Shown here one piece after another: positions 1-9,330 of a stretch of 64,000 nucleotides of DNA. Both the position numbers and the translations under genes were made by a program. Numbering within the stretch: the stretch's first letter is position 1; the number at the start of each line of letters is the position of its first letter. Below the pieces are notes generated by a model that had not been told where the DNA came from, did no database searches, and was given only the letters and a program-made list of their open reading frames with translations. The DNA is from Tomocerus qinae (taxonomy: Eukaryota > Arthropoda > Collembola > Entomobryomorpha > Tomoceridae): contig JAECZT010000006.1 in the NCBI GenBank assembly GCA_020055645.1, positions 1,364,001 through 1,428,000 of the forward strand, given 5' to 3'.

Positions 1-400
1 TGGGCGCGGCCCGGCCTGCAGTCTGGGCCGGGCCGAAATGAGGTGGCCTGGACCTTTTGGGCGATCAGGCCGGCCGATTTTTTTTAAAGAATTCTCCTTC
101 CAGGCCGGGCCGGCCGATCTTAGATTTTGCAGGCCGATAGCAGGCCGAATAAATATGTACTCCCATTAAATTTTCTTAAAACGCAACGCCATAAAAAAAG
201 CAAAAAAACACCAAACATAAATAAGGGTAACAAAAATTGTCAGGCCGGGCTGACAGCCCCGGCCCGCCGGGCTGAAATGGACCAGCCTGGGCTTATTGAC
301 AAAACAGGCCGGCCGATTTTTGAAATTGCTGAAACTCTGCAGGCCGGGCCGGGTCCAGGCCGATGCCGAAAAAAATTATACCCAGCTCTGATTTCTAGCG
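1..400. repeat. GC-rich degenerate repeat built on GGCCGGGC/GGCCGGCCGAT motifs
   Basis: The first 400 bases repeatedly use short blocks such as CAGGCCGGGC and GGCCGGCCGAT at about 20-150 and 241-365, separated by AT-rich spacers. This base composition is unlike the rest of the window. A 99-codon open frame crosses it, but the peptide is low complexity and matches nothing I recognise, so no gene is called. It may be the edge of a larger GC-rich element cut by the window start. Confidence 0.55.
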
Positions 401-770
401 ACTGTGCATTGGCCCGAATTTCATAGACCGTTGATTGGACTCAGTACTGATAGTCTAAGTCTAGTCCTTGCTCATTAATTACGAAATATTACCCTTACTC
501 ATTAATTTACAAAATATTACGGACAAATATACAAACCTTAATATAAGAATGGTGATGGTAAAAGAATTCCATGCGCATGTCCCACTTTATGTTTAAAAGA
601 TTTTGTTTATGTAGAGTAAAGATAAATGTTTTGTTCGGTGTCTACAAATGAATCAGTTTTTTATACCACAGAATATTGAAATTTTAAAACTCCCTGTTAC
701 AAAAACATTATGCTCGGTCAAAAATATTATTTGATAAATAGACATAGTACATAATTGGGCTACAAGGCTA
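401..770. other. No gene seen
   Basis: This is AT-rich sequence with stops in all frames. No repeat, RNA gene or recognisable protein fragment was found. Confidence 0.5.
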
Positions 771-959
771 TTATCGTTCCGCTGCCACAGTTCTCTCTTT
801 GTATTCGAAAGACAATGGGTCATATGTTGCAATACAAAGGCTTAACTTCAGCGCAAACTTCGAGTCGAGCAAATCAACGTGGGAGGTCCATTGTAATGCA
901 ACATGTGATCCATTGTCTTTCGAATACAAAGAGAGAACTGTGGCAGCGGAACCATAATA
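771..959. repeat. Palindromic element with 65-67 bp arms
   Basis: The left arm at 771-835 and the right arm at 893-959 are near-identical reverse complements around a loop of about 57 bp. They share the block TCCGCTGCCACAGTTCTCTC and have only a few mismatches. This is the structure of a miniature inverted-repeat element or foldback sequence. It lies directly upstream of the R2-like reverse transcriptase remnant and may mark its truncated 5' side. The 99-codon open frame over it is a by-product of the palindrome. A target duplication is not clear. Confidence 0.75.
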
Positions 960-1009
960 ATATGAGCATTGATCATATTATTAAGCAAATAGCCGAAGTG
1001 AAGTTCTTA

Positions 1010-1301
1010 ATAACTTATCAGTATTGGGGTTTATGGATGATACGTCCCTTCTAGCTAATTCAAAAACTAGTGCTGTTGTTCTCTTCAACATGGCTAATAA
1101 TCTTTTTAATGAAATTGGATTGTCCTTAAACGTTGAAAAAACAAATGTCATTAACATAGAAAACGGAAAACTAATGGAGAAAAACTTGAAAATTACTGTG
1201 GATCAGAACATTACACCGATTCAAGAAGGAGTTGTAATTAAATATCTTGGGATTATATTTTCAAATGAAATAGTTTTGGATAAAAAAGCTTTTCTCAATG
1301 A
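1010..1301 (+). pseudogene. Reverse transcriptase fragment (palm, FMDD box), R2-like element
   Basis: The peptide reads LSVLGFMDDTSLL followed by a GLSLNVEKTN block, and later KYLGIIFSN. FMDD corresponds to the catalytic aspartate pair of reverse transcriptases (the two Asp codons lie at about 1036-1041). The next blocks match the palm/thumb motifs of non-LTR RTs in order and spacing. The N-terminal fingers and motif A are absent. A frameshift near 1012 separates this frame from a weakly related stretch at 965-1011. The frame is broken at 1302 by the nested element and resumes in the same frame at 1931. Polymerase activity is not expected. Confidence 0.7.
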
Positions 1302-1930
1302 GTGGTATGAATAAGCTCTACCTTATGCTTTTACTTAAAGTTTTTGAAGTAAAAGGTTCCTTTGGTATGAATAAAAATATTAGCAATTACTTTTGCTTAT
1401 GCTTAATCTAGGAGTAAAAGTATTTTCTAATTTTCATGAAGCATTTACTACCGTTGGAAGTAAATACTACATTTGGTATGAATAACATCTTGAATTTACT
1501 TCTACTTTGAGTATTTGCTTCAAAAATTTGAAGCTTCTCCGATAGCAACTTCACCTTTTACTTCCCCAATCCTCACGCAAAAGTGTAGGATTAATATGAT
1601 TCACGATTAATTTTTTAAAGTAACTCATAGATAACTCTGACCGGTTACTTATATCCATGACTACGAAATTGCATTTGTGAATTGAAGAGTATAGGTGTGA
1701 TTCGTTGCTGATCTCTGATTGGCTGAGTCATAGTAACCAAATTTTGTTCTGTACAAAATGAGAAGTAAATACTACAATTGCATAGTATTTGCTTGACATT
1801 AAAAGTTTTCTTTTATTCATTCGATTTGAAGCAAATGCTTTTGCTTCTACCTTTTACTTCAAGTCTAGACCTTTTACTTCTACTTTTTACTTTGTAGTAA
1901 ATATTATAGTATATTTCTTATTCATACCAC
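1302..1930. mobile_element. 629-bp inverted-repeat element with a 7-bp target duplication, nested in the RT
   Basis: The ends are exact reverse complements (GTGGTATGAATAAG on the left, its complement on the right). The element is flanked on both sides by TCAATGA (1295-1301 and 1931-1937). Internal copies of the terminal motif (TTTGGTATGAATAA at about 1353 and 1473) and many TTTACTT-type motifs suggest subterminal repeats. No transposase is encoded, so it is a non-autonomous element. Removing it with one TCAATGA copy takes out 636 bp, a multiple of three, and restores the host RT reading frame, which confirms the boundaries. A 7-bp duplication does not point clearly to one superfamily. Confidence 0.85.
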
Positions 1931-2423
1931 TCAATGACTTAGCATCTAGCCTCAATGCTCTAGTTTCAACTCCACTTCTTTTCCCCAATCAAAAGTTGAG
2001 CATTGTTAACACATTCATCTGGCCTAAATTTGTATATTCCATTCAATCAACTCCTCTTTGCAATTTGTCAAAAAGTTTCCTTGAAGATATCGACAAAATT
2101 ATACGAAGTTCAGTTTGCTGATGTTGCCAAGTGATTTCCCTAACAATTGTATGTATTCAAGTACAAAACACAAAGGCTTGGGTGTGATAGGGTCTTTGTG
2201 GGAAGCTCCTCTGCAAAATTTCAACATCAGCCTTACATTGTTAAGAAACAATAAAAAATACGTTTTAGAATTGCGTGACTTAATTAAACATCAAGAAAAA
2301 TGTCTTGAAAGGATGGATATCATAGAAGAAGTGAAAAATATAGATATCCCTAGTCTTTCAGTGAGGCAAGTTTCACAAAAGATTCGGGAAATTTTGAGTA
2401 ATAGAATATTCATCATGGTGTAG
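1931..2423 (+). pseudogene. RT thumb/connection region of the R2-like element
   Basis: After the nested insertion the frame continues with NDLASSLNALVSTPLLFP and KLSIVNTFIWPKFVYSIQ, a pattern typical of the region after the RT palm in this type of element. The frame stops at 2121. It continues one frame over (2115-2423) with a KHKGLGVIGSLWEAPLQNFN block, which in related elements lies between the RT and the zinc-finger/endonuclease region. The frameshift at about 2115-2121 and the stop at 2423 show decay. No cysteine-rich zinc finger can be seen before the endonuclease part. Confidence 0.55.
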
Positions 2424-2479
2424 TCTCAATTTTCATGGTAGAGGAGCTAGCCAATACAAACAACGTGAGAAAATAAATA

Positions 2480-2943
2480 AATCTCTTTTCTACAAAACTG
2501 GTCTATCTCATTACTTGAAAATGATTCCAAATGTGAGATCCATTCCTGGAGGAGTTCATGAAGAAGTTCATACAATAGCCACTAATAATACAAATAGAAG
2601 AGTTGACATTTTGGTTATAAACCATTTCGAACAAACAGCTCTCATTCTAGATCCCACCATTCGTTTTGAAAGTAATACTGATCAAGCTACTATGGTCGAT
2701 TTGAAAAAAAAAAGTATTTATGAAGACTGTGTCGCAGATCTCCAGCGTAAATACTGTATAAATTATAATTTTGAAGTAATTGGGATGTATATTGGAGCTC
2801 GTGGAACAATCCCTACCTTTCTTGAAGATTTCTGCAAAAGATTCAGAATTTCTTCTGACATCTTGGAGGAAGTGGCAATTACTACTATAAAAGGATCTGC
2901 TTCAATTTTACTGAACCATTTATTTAAATCTCAAATACTATAA
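2480..2943 (+). pseudogene. Restriction-like endonuclease (RLE) domain of an R2-like element
   Basis: The open frame continues upstream of its first ATG in phase (KTGLSHYLKMIP). It carries RRVDILV, then a 14-residue gap, then LILDPTIRFES. This spacing of a basic residue plus Asp followed by a second Asp matches the (R/K)PD...D core of the PD-(D/E)XK nuclease that nicks the target in R2, NeSL and related elements. The downstream YEDCVADLQRKY fits the helix after the active site. The usual proline of RPD is valine here. The ORF ends at 2943, about 120 bp before the element's 3' end. It is the least damaged part of the element, but the upstream frame is broken, so no active protein is likely. 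Confidence 0.55.
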
Positions 2944-3066
2944 TGTCATATTATTCCATTCTCATATTACATTTACTTATCTACTTTTCTATTTTTCGTT
3001 ATTGAATTATTTTGCTGTGTCTAAAGGGCAATCTCAGTTTGAGACAGTAATAAAATATTATTATTA

Positions 3067-3487
3067 GTGGGTATAATGAACTTCATGAATACAACGAACA
3101 AATAATTTATGACTTTGAACATGTAGCATCAGTCACCAGGAACAGTACTGATAAGCATAAAACACAAAAAGCACCCCCAAACATAAATGAGCAAACAAGC
3201 ACTCCACTTCACGTAGATCTTAGTTCACAAAGTAGTAGCAATGTAAATGCTTATAGTGGAGCTATGCTAGAAACAGTCAATGCAAGCACAGGAAAACAGA
3301 ATGCGCATATAGTAAATATTAGTTCACATCGTACTGAGTATAAATCAGGTCAATATGCAAATACCCATCTCTCAAATAGTGGAAATAAACGTGAAACACC
3401 GTTATCCAGACCAACAAGAGCACGGGCACAAAAAAAGTTATACAATGAGCCTTTTTTAGTTAATCCAAGCCAGAAAAAACAAGCACA
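3067..3487 (+). pseudogene. ORF1/linker remnant upstream of an APE-type endonuclease
   Basis: One frame is open across most of this stretch and encodes a Ser/Thr/Asn/Gln-rich peptide (for example THLSNSGNKRETPLSRPTRA) with no recognised domain. It leads directly, with a one-base frame change at about 3488, into the endonuclease of the following non-LTR element, so it probably represents that element's low-complexity N-terminal extension. Function cannot be assigned. Confidence 0.35.
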
Positions 3488-4523
3488 CGTTAAAAATAGG
3501 CCAATATAATATAAACTCACTGCGAAATAAAATTATAACTGTTCATGAATATCTAATTAGTAATGAGTATGATATACTTTGTCTAAATGAAACTAAACTT
3601 ATAAAATCTATTGACTTGTGTAACTTATCAGGATATACAATAAAACGAATAGATAGAACGGAGCATGGTGGTGGGGTCGTTATCATATTAAAGAACAATC
3701 TTGATAGTAAACAAATATATGTATAGAATCGTTTAAAGAATCCCCTAATTTATTAACATAAGTCTCCAAATACAGCCAGGTAAACATAAATATTTTGTTT
3801 ATAGAAAAAATTATACAAGAATGCGTGCAAACACAGAAACCGTTTTTCTTATGTGGTGACTTTAATATTCACCTAGAAAATAAAACAGACCCACAAGTTA
3901 AGAAATTTAATCTTATGGTGGAAAGGAATTCAGTATATGAATTAATAAACCAACCAACTAGAAATGATGCCAGGCTTGACATAATATTATCCAATATGAA
4001 AAATAAAATAGATAAATCGGGTGTTGATAATCCTCATGTTTCTGACCACTGCATGCTATGTTGTCTACAATTGCAAAAATGTAAAAATAAAGTTGAATTA
4101 CAATTAAGGCAATACAGGAAAATTGATATGGAGTTGCTGGCGCAGGACGTACAGGCTTTAGAGTTTTCTGATACGAAAGAAATAACTCTTGATCAGAAAT
4201 TATTGAATTTTACTTACCTACATGTCGCATTTTTTGATAAGCACGCACCAATAAAAACTTGTAAATTTGTTGCTAGAGGATATCCAATGCATATTTCACA
4301 AGAGACGCATGCACTTAAAAGGGAGAGAGACAATTTGTATAGTGTTTATCGTACCACACTAGACAATGCTGACTACATTGCTTACAAATTGGGAAAAAAT
4401 AAATTTAAACGTAGTCTGGATAATGATAAAAAAAGTAGTCTTGACAGTCACATTAAAGAAATTGGCACGTGGCAAGCATTAAATTCATTTATAAAAACTA
4501 AAGATGGCACGGAATATGAATAA
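3488..4523 (+). pseudogene. APE-type endonuclease of a CR1/L2/Jockey-like non-LTR element
   Basis: The N-terminal part (3488-3725) reads LKIGQYNINSLRNKI, then YDILCLNETKL, then GGGVVIIL. These match the start of the exonuclease-endonuclease-phosphatase fold, with its catalytic Glu in the NETKL block. The frame breaks at about 3726. It resumes at 3795 with FFLCGDFNIHLE (GDFN at residues 21-24 of that frame), RLDIILSN, and NPHVSDHCML (SDH at 83-85), the remaining metal- and phosphate-binding motifs. A C-terminal linker follows to 4523. A piece of the middle of the fold is missing. In intact elements this enzyme nicks the target DNA for reverse transcription. It is inactive here because of the frame breaks. 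Confidence 0.8.
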
Positions 4524-4812
4524 ATTGACTTAAATGTAATGAATAACTACTTTGCTAGCCTCTCTAATGAAAAATGCACGTTAGAAGCCCCTGTTAAACC
4601 GAGTTGCATACAATTGTTAATAGTTTTGAACTTAAACAAATAAAAAATTATCAATTCTTTTCCTCTTATAAAAGTATAAAAAGAAAACTAAAAAGGGATC
4701 TGATCAATTGGGTTTAAGTCCAGCTATGCCTAATGTTACGGATGCAGTTGTAGATATCTATATAATAATAGCTGCACAAATGTCCTTTAACATCAACTTA
4801 CGACTTTCAAAT
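4524..4812 (+). pseudogene. Pre-RT linker and possible start of the RT domain, same non-LTR element
   Basis: The translation after 4523 continues with NNYFASLSNE, a pattern common just before the RT in CR1/L2/Jockey elements. At about 4689 one frame reads KGSDQLGLSPAMPNVTDAVV, which resembles the fingers motif (a Gly-x-Asp block followed by a Ser-Pro block) at the start of non-LTR RTs. Several stops intervene. Similarity ends near 4810, where unrelated sequence begins. The next RT motifs occur only at about 7930, which suggests one element split by a 3.1-kb insertion. Confidence 0.4.
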
Positions 4813-5379
4813 TTTTACTGCATAGGCAGATCATAGTCAGAACCCCAAATTTCGAGTTTCAAAACGATATCTTTCATAGAAATCGTTTTACGATTTTTTG
4901 AATTTCGAATTTTAACATTGAAGGAGTGGGAGAAAACGCTCCGATCTGTCACGCTTTGTCCAGATACTCCTCCTACAGTTTTCACCCGATCTTTACCAAA
5001 CTTCTTCCTGACCTACTCGACTTAATAAAGAAGACGGTAGCCACTCCAGTTTTTTATTTTTTAGTAGAAAATATTTTGCCAGTGAATTTCGAAAATTTGA
5101 CAAAGTCCTACTCTTTAAGCAGGAAGGCCTCCGCCATGTATAGGGATTAGTGTCCCTTTCACTTCGAACGGGGCGACCGCAGCGGAGTCAAACTATTAAT
5201 AGCAAGGCATCGTTTATTTAGTCATTTGGTTGTGGATTGAATAGGTTGACTTGACTTGACATAGAATTGGTTAGTTAATGTACCATGGTAAGAAAATAGA
5301 TAGAAATAAAGAGGACAATTAAAATAGTGGTAGCTAATTAAAATAACAGAGCTACTTAAAATGAAGAGGTGAAAATGAC
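4813..5379. other. No gene seen
   Basis: Unclassified sequence. A short open frame at 4926-5150 has no recognisable motif. From about 5230 there are imperfect short repeats such as AATTAAAATA that grade into the minisatellite that follows. Confidence 0.45.
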
Positions 5380-5640
5380 GTGAATATTTAAGATGACGGG
5401 AATATTTAAAATAAAAAGATTATTTAAAATGACGGGAATATTTAAAATAAAGAGATTATTTAAAATGACGGGAATATTTAAAATAAAGAGATTATTTATA
5501 ATGACAGGAATGTTTAAAATGACGAGGTTATTTAAAATGACGAGATTTTTTAAATTGACGTTTGAAGATTTAAAACAACGGGGTTTTTCAAGATGAAGGG
5601 GTGATTCTAAACGACAAAATTATTTAAAATTACGGGGTTA
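5380..5640. repeat. 18-bp minisatellite, block 1 (36-bp dimers)
   Basis: Alternating 18-bp units of the types ATGACGGGAATATTTAAA and ATAAAGAGATTATTTAAA form a 36-bp dimeric period, then degenerate to single 18-bp units toward 5640. The period is a multiple of three, so a spurious reading frame runs along it. The same family reappears at 7046-7610 on the far side of a retrotransposon remnant. Confidence 0.85.
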
Positions 5641-6734
5641 TTTGTAATTGTAATTGTAATTGTAATAGCTTTATTGTCAAACACTACACAGATTCATTGT
5701 TACATGAAACTGATTTCCAATAGAGGACAAAAAACACCAAATAGCAACAAATAAATATATCAATGTAAAGTCAGTCAGTTTAGTGTACAATATAAATACA
5801 AATATTACATTAGGGAAAATGACTGACAGAAAAGAAAAATAATCTAGTTTTTAAACACGTGAGTTAACAATGTGTTGCTTAACAGCGATTTTAAATGAGT
5901 TCAACGAGTCCTTTGATTTAACTTCACCTGGTAGAGAATTCCATAACACAATAGAACGATACTGATACGATTTTTTAAAGAATTCAGTATGAAAAGTAGG
6001 TATGGGTATATTTTTAAGCCTACTAGATTTGCTATTAACATCATAGCTCCAGAGATCGGTAATTTGCTTAGGATGCAAACATTTATGCATAATTAAAGGA
6101 TAGAGTGTAGTAAGTATTACATAATGACTATGTTCTGTTACAGAGAGGATATCAAAAGTTTCATATAAAGAATTCATGTTAGGATAAGGCAGGTTACGTG
6201 CCTTCATACGAGCGACTTTCTTTTTACTATAAAAATAGTTTAATAAAAAGTTGTCAACTATAGATTAAATTCTAGCTATGTTTGTATCAGAGGTAGCAGA
6301 GTAGATTATAATACCATATTCAATTATAGATATAACAAATGCCTTAAACAGTAACCATTGTATGCAATGGAAATAACCTTTTATACTTAAGAAGGCTAAA
6401 ACATCTAAATCCTATTTTTTGACATAATATACCAATATGTTTATTAAAAGAAAGTTCACTATCTAACCAAACGCCAAGATATTTAAAACAATCACTCATC
6501 AGAAGCAATAGCATCACAAGTAGATAATGTTTTGCAGAATTCATCCAATTCATTATTTTGATCAGCATGATCAAGTGAAAATGTTTTTAGAAACAATTCA
6601 CTAATTTTTACATTATCATTAACGACAATACCATTTTCATGTAATTCCTTAACTAATGTAGACTGAGACTTAGAATTAGACATATTATTATACGTTTTCC
6701 ACAGGTAGTCAGATCTTTTAGATTTAGAAAACAA
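5641..6734 (-). mobile_element. Minus-strand non-LTR retrotransposon remnant with internal RT deletion
   Basis: Read on the minus strand, 6734-6492 encodes a pre-RT linker (SDYLWKTYNNM, then SQSTLVKELHENG and KISELFLKTF). This is followed almost at once by the post-RT segment CFKYLGVWLDSELSFNKHI (about 6480-6345) and a C-terminal block YQYRSIVLWNSLPGEVKS (within 6207-5851). The catalytic RT core that should lie between them is missing. The 3' end carries an AATAAAG motif and four copies of a TTACAA-type tail at 5647-5668, as in elements that end in short tandem repeats. It lies inside the 18-bp minisatellite. It is clearly dead. Confidence 0.75.
5851..6207 (-). pseudogene. C-terminal segment of a non-LTR polyprotein
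   Basis: The 118-codon frame ends in YQYRSIVLWNSLPGEVKSKDSLNSFK, the RxxxxWNxLP block followed by a short helix that terminates many CR1, L2 and Jockey polyproteins. The N-terminal half (SVTEHSHYVILTTLYPLIMHK) fits the cysteine/histidine-poor region before it. The stop at 5851 is about 180 bp before the 3' tail. This piece is intact, but its upstream RT is deleted. Confidence 0.65.
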
Positions 6735-6850
6735 TTGTTATTTATATTGTGTATTTATATGTATGTATGTTTGTATGTAATTATATATATGTATGTTTGT
6801 ATGTATTTATATATATGTATTTATATTGTATATATGTTAGTTATTTATAT
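6735..6850. repeat. TATG/TA-rich microsatellite
   Basis: Runs of TATG, TTTATATGTATG and TATATATG fill this stretch at the 5' edge of the retrotransposon remnant. There is no coding potential beyond a spurious Tyr/Ile-rich frame. Confidence 0.7.
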
Positions 6851-7045
6851 TGTTATTTACAATAACAGGGTCATTTACTATGACATGGTCATTTACTATG
6901 GCATGATCATTTACTATGACATGGTCATTTACTATGACATGGTCATTTACTATGGCATGATCATTTACTATGACATGGTCATTTACTATGACATGGTCAT
7001 TTACTATGACATGGTCATTTGAAATGACGTCTATTTTAAATAACA
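6851..7045. repeat. 18-bp minisatellite, block 2 (GTCATTTACTATGACATG type)
   Basis: About ten tandem 18-bp units of GTCATTTACTATGACATG, with G/A variants, each containing the small dyad GTCAT...ATGAC. The unit shares period and layout with the flanking ATGACGGGGTTATTTAAA arrays and appears to be a diverged subfamily. Open frames on both strands here are artefacts of the period. Confidence 0.85.
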
Positions 7046-7610
7046 GGCTCAATTGAAATGACGTCTATTTAAAATGACGGGGTCATTACAATGACGTCTA
7101 TTTAAAATGACAGGGTTATTTAAAATGATGGGGTCATTACAATGACGTCTATTTAAAATGACAGGGTTATTTAAAATGATGGGGTTATTTAAAATGATGG
7201 GGTTATTTAAAATGATGGGGTTATTTAAAATGATGTGGTTATTTAAAATGGTGGGGTTATTTAAAATGATGGGGTTATTTAAAATGATGGGGTTATTTAA
7301 AATGATGGGGTTATTTAAAATGATGGGGTTATTTAAAATGATGGGGTTATTTAAAATGATGGGGTTATTTAAAATGATGGGGTTATTTAAAATTATGGGG
7401 TTGTTTAAAATTCTGGGGTTATATAATATTATGGGGTTATTTAATATTATGGGGTTATTTAATATTACGGGGTTATTTAAAATGACGGGGTTATTTAAAA
7501 TGACGGGGTTATTTAAAATGATGGGGTTATTTAAAATGACGGGGTTATTTAAAATGACGGGGTTATTTAAAATGACGCGGGGTGATGTAAAATGACGGTG
7601 TGATTTAAAA
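7046..7610. repeat. 18-bp minisatellite, block 3 (ATGATGGGGTTATTTAAA type)
   Basis: More than 25 tandem copies of ATGATGGGGTTATTTAAA run from about 7151 to 7600, preceded by mixed 35-50 bp units containing ATGACGTCTATTTAAA. There are substitution variants (ATGACG, ATTATG) but few length changes. The 145- and 192-codon frames on the two strands are repeat translations (MMGLFK and NNPIIL hexapeptides), not genes. Confidence 0.9.
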
Positions 7611-7859
7611 TTATATATTATGTCCATATAATAATAATGATAATATAATGAAAATCAGGAGCTGATGAAAGGATTTGAACCATTTACTTTAATTTCCCTG
7701 TTTAGTTAAATGATGTTGACTTTGGTTCACTATTATTATGTTGATTCGATAAGTATTGTATTTTGTTCCCCGTCTGTAGGATGTTGTAGCAATGCAGCAA
7801 GCAATTTTTAAAACTTTTTAATCTGTTATTTTCATATCTTTTTAATGCATAATGCATAC
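7611..7859. other. No gene seen
   Basis: Short unclassified AT-rich spacer between the minisatellite and the RT remnant. Confidence 0.5.
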
Positions 7860-8075
7860 TCATGATCTACTGTCCCCATTAAGGGGTTACCCACTTTCCG
7901 TTCGGAGAACGGGCCTATTACTAGTAATTAATCATGGTATTCGAGATTCCACTTATTCTGACTTCCTTAAAATTAGTGCAATTGTTCCAGTATCAAAAAT
8001 AAGCGCTCCATCAGAACAAGTCATTTCAGACCAATCTTTTTACAGTCCCACTTAGCTAAAATTACGGAAAGGTGT

Positions 8076-8633
8076 GTGTATGATAAACTCACTACATACA
8101 TTGACCAAAATGATGTACTTTACAAAGCACAATTTGGGTTCCGCAAAAAGCATTCTACCGAGCATGCTCTAATTGCACTTAATGAATACTTCAATGAAAG
8201 CATTAATAAAGGGTTAATTTGCATACTGGTGTCACTTGACCTGCGTATAGCATTCGACACCATAGTGAGAGAGTTTTTAATTGAAAAACTAAAGTGTCAT
8301 GGTCATGGTATAGAAAATGACTGGTTCAAGAATTATCTAATGTACAGGTGTCAGTATGTTAAGGGTAAGAAAGGGGAACAATCCACAGTGGAATTCACTA
8401 TTCTTGGTACAGCCCAGGGCAGTGTACTAGGACCTCTTTTGTTTTCTTTCTACATTAACGACCTACCCATGGTCCTTCAAAACTGCATTGCTATCCTTTT
8501 TGCGAATGACTCCAATGTCTGTATTAGTGGAGAACCTAATCTTATCACTGACACTATTAAGAAACTTGAAAGTGATTTACGCAATGTTACGCAGTGGATG
8601 CGGGAGAATGGAATGGCCCCCTATGTCGAATAA
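8076..8633 (+). pseudogene. Reverse transcriptase with a mutated active site (FAND instead of FADD)
   Basis: The 185-codon frame contains the RT motifs in order: AQFGFRKKHSTEHAL, LVSLDLRIAFDTI (motif A, catalytic Asp kept), GTAQGSVLGPLLF (motif B, where the usual Pro before Gln is Ala), and LFANDSNVCISG (motif C, residues 142-145). Motif C normally reads FADD; here the first Asp of the pair is Asn, which should abolish catalysis. The frame ends at 8633 and the downstream thumb is in another frame. This is a clear non-LTR RT of the CR1/L2/Jockey type, now inactive. Confidence 0.85.
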
Positions 8634-8759
8634 ACACAAATACTTGTCATTGGTAGTCCTACTAACATAAAATATATTGGTACAATAGAAGTTGAGATAA
8701 CCATAATAGAGGCTGCCTAACCTGGAAGGAACACATAAATAAAATCTCACAAACTTGTC

Positions 8760-9308
8760 TTGCAATTTTGAAATCTCTATATCCAATTAAGCCCTATTTA
8801 TCTAGTGACAATCTTATACTCTTATGTAACGCATTGGTCTTATTTCACACACAATATTTATGTATCATTTGGGGTAACGCTAGCAAAGGACAACTAAAAC
8901 AAATTGAAAAAGTAATTCGTAGAGCAGGTAGATTATTGATTGATGTTGATTGAACTGTATTGATGTTTGCACACTCGGTTTTCCACAATACCTGTCCTGA
9001 CTATTTCACTAATGTAATACTTAAACAATGTCAAGTACATAGTCATGATACACGGAGTAAAGGTAAACTACAAGGTATAATGCCACGAACTACTTATGGT
9101 AAAAAAATGATCAAACACATTGCCACCACGATGTGGAATGACTTGTAATGTAACTAAGCTTTGTGAGTCCAAGGAAGTGTTTTCAAAATATCTAAAATAT
9201 GATTTACTTGAAAATCAAATCTGTGAAGCTATAAATAATACCGAGAATTGCAATAAAAATGTATGTAATCTATCTTGTATTGGCTCTGTGATAAATGTAA
9301 TAGAGTAA
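8760..9308 (+). pseudogene. Post-RT and C-terminal region of the same non-LTR element
   Basis: Three short frames follow each other. The first is KSLYPIKPYLSSDNLILLCN with QYLCIIWGNASKGQLKQIEK (8768-8953), the typical region after the RT in which a Trp-Gly-Asn block precedes a QKRAIR-like helix. The second is CPDYFTNVILKQCQVHSHDT (8960-9148) with the RTTYGKK motif. The last is a SKEVFSKYLKYDLLENQI tail (9120-9308). Stops at 8953, 9148 and 9308 break the protein. Functionally this is dead retrotransposon sequence. Confidence 0.65.
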
Positions 9309-9330
9309 GCTTGTATTTATACTGTAAATG

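Larger units (their letters stand above)
965..3066 (+). mobile_element. R2/NeSL-like non-LTR retrotransposon, 5'-truncated and decayed
   Basis: The plus-strand pieces are in the order expected for a site-specific-type non-LTR element. A reverse transcriptase active-site region with FMDD comes first (about 1010-1301). It continues with YLGI and thumb-like sequence after a nested insertion (1931-2120), then a connecting region (2115-2423), and finally a restriction-like endonuclease-type domain (about 2480-2943). The 3' end is AT-rich and finishes in a short ATT run near 3066. At least two frameshifts or stops (about 2120 and 2424) and the missing 5' half make it non-functional. Clade assignment rests on the endonuclease-like motif and the RT motif and is an inference. 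Full-length relatives are usually 3-6 kb. Confidence 0.65.
7860..9330 (+). mobile_element. RT-bearing 3' half of a CR1/L2/Jockey-like non-LTR element
   Basis: The plus-strand order is an RT entry motif (DSTYSDFLKISAIVPVSK, about 7946), the RT palm (8076-8633), post-RT segments (about 8768-8953, YPIKPYLSSDNLILLCNALV), and a C-terminal block (8960-9148, HSHDTRSKGKL then RTTYGKKMIKH and TMWNDL). It is followed by about 180 bp of 3' sequence. Several frameshifts and stops separate the pieces. It may be the second half of the element whose endonuclease is at 3.5-4.5 kb, split by the minisatellite block, though two different elements cannot be excluded. Confidence 0.75.

Noticed and set aside
7049-7627. 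192-codon Asn/Pro/Ile-rich protein on the minus strand
   Set aside because: Pure hexapeptide translation of the 18-bp minisatellite; no start context or conserved non-repeat part.
7660-7700. tRNA T-arm-like GGATTTGAACC
   Set aside because: No matching acceptor, D or anticodon stems on either strand around it.
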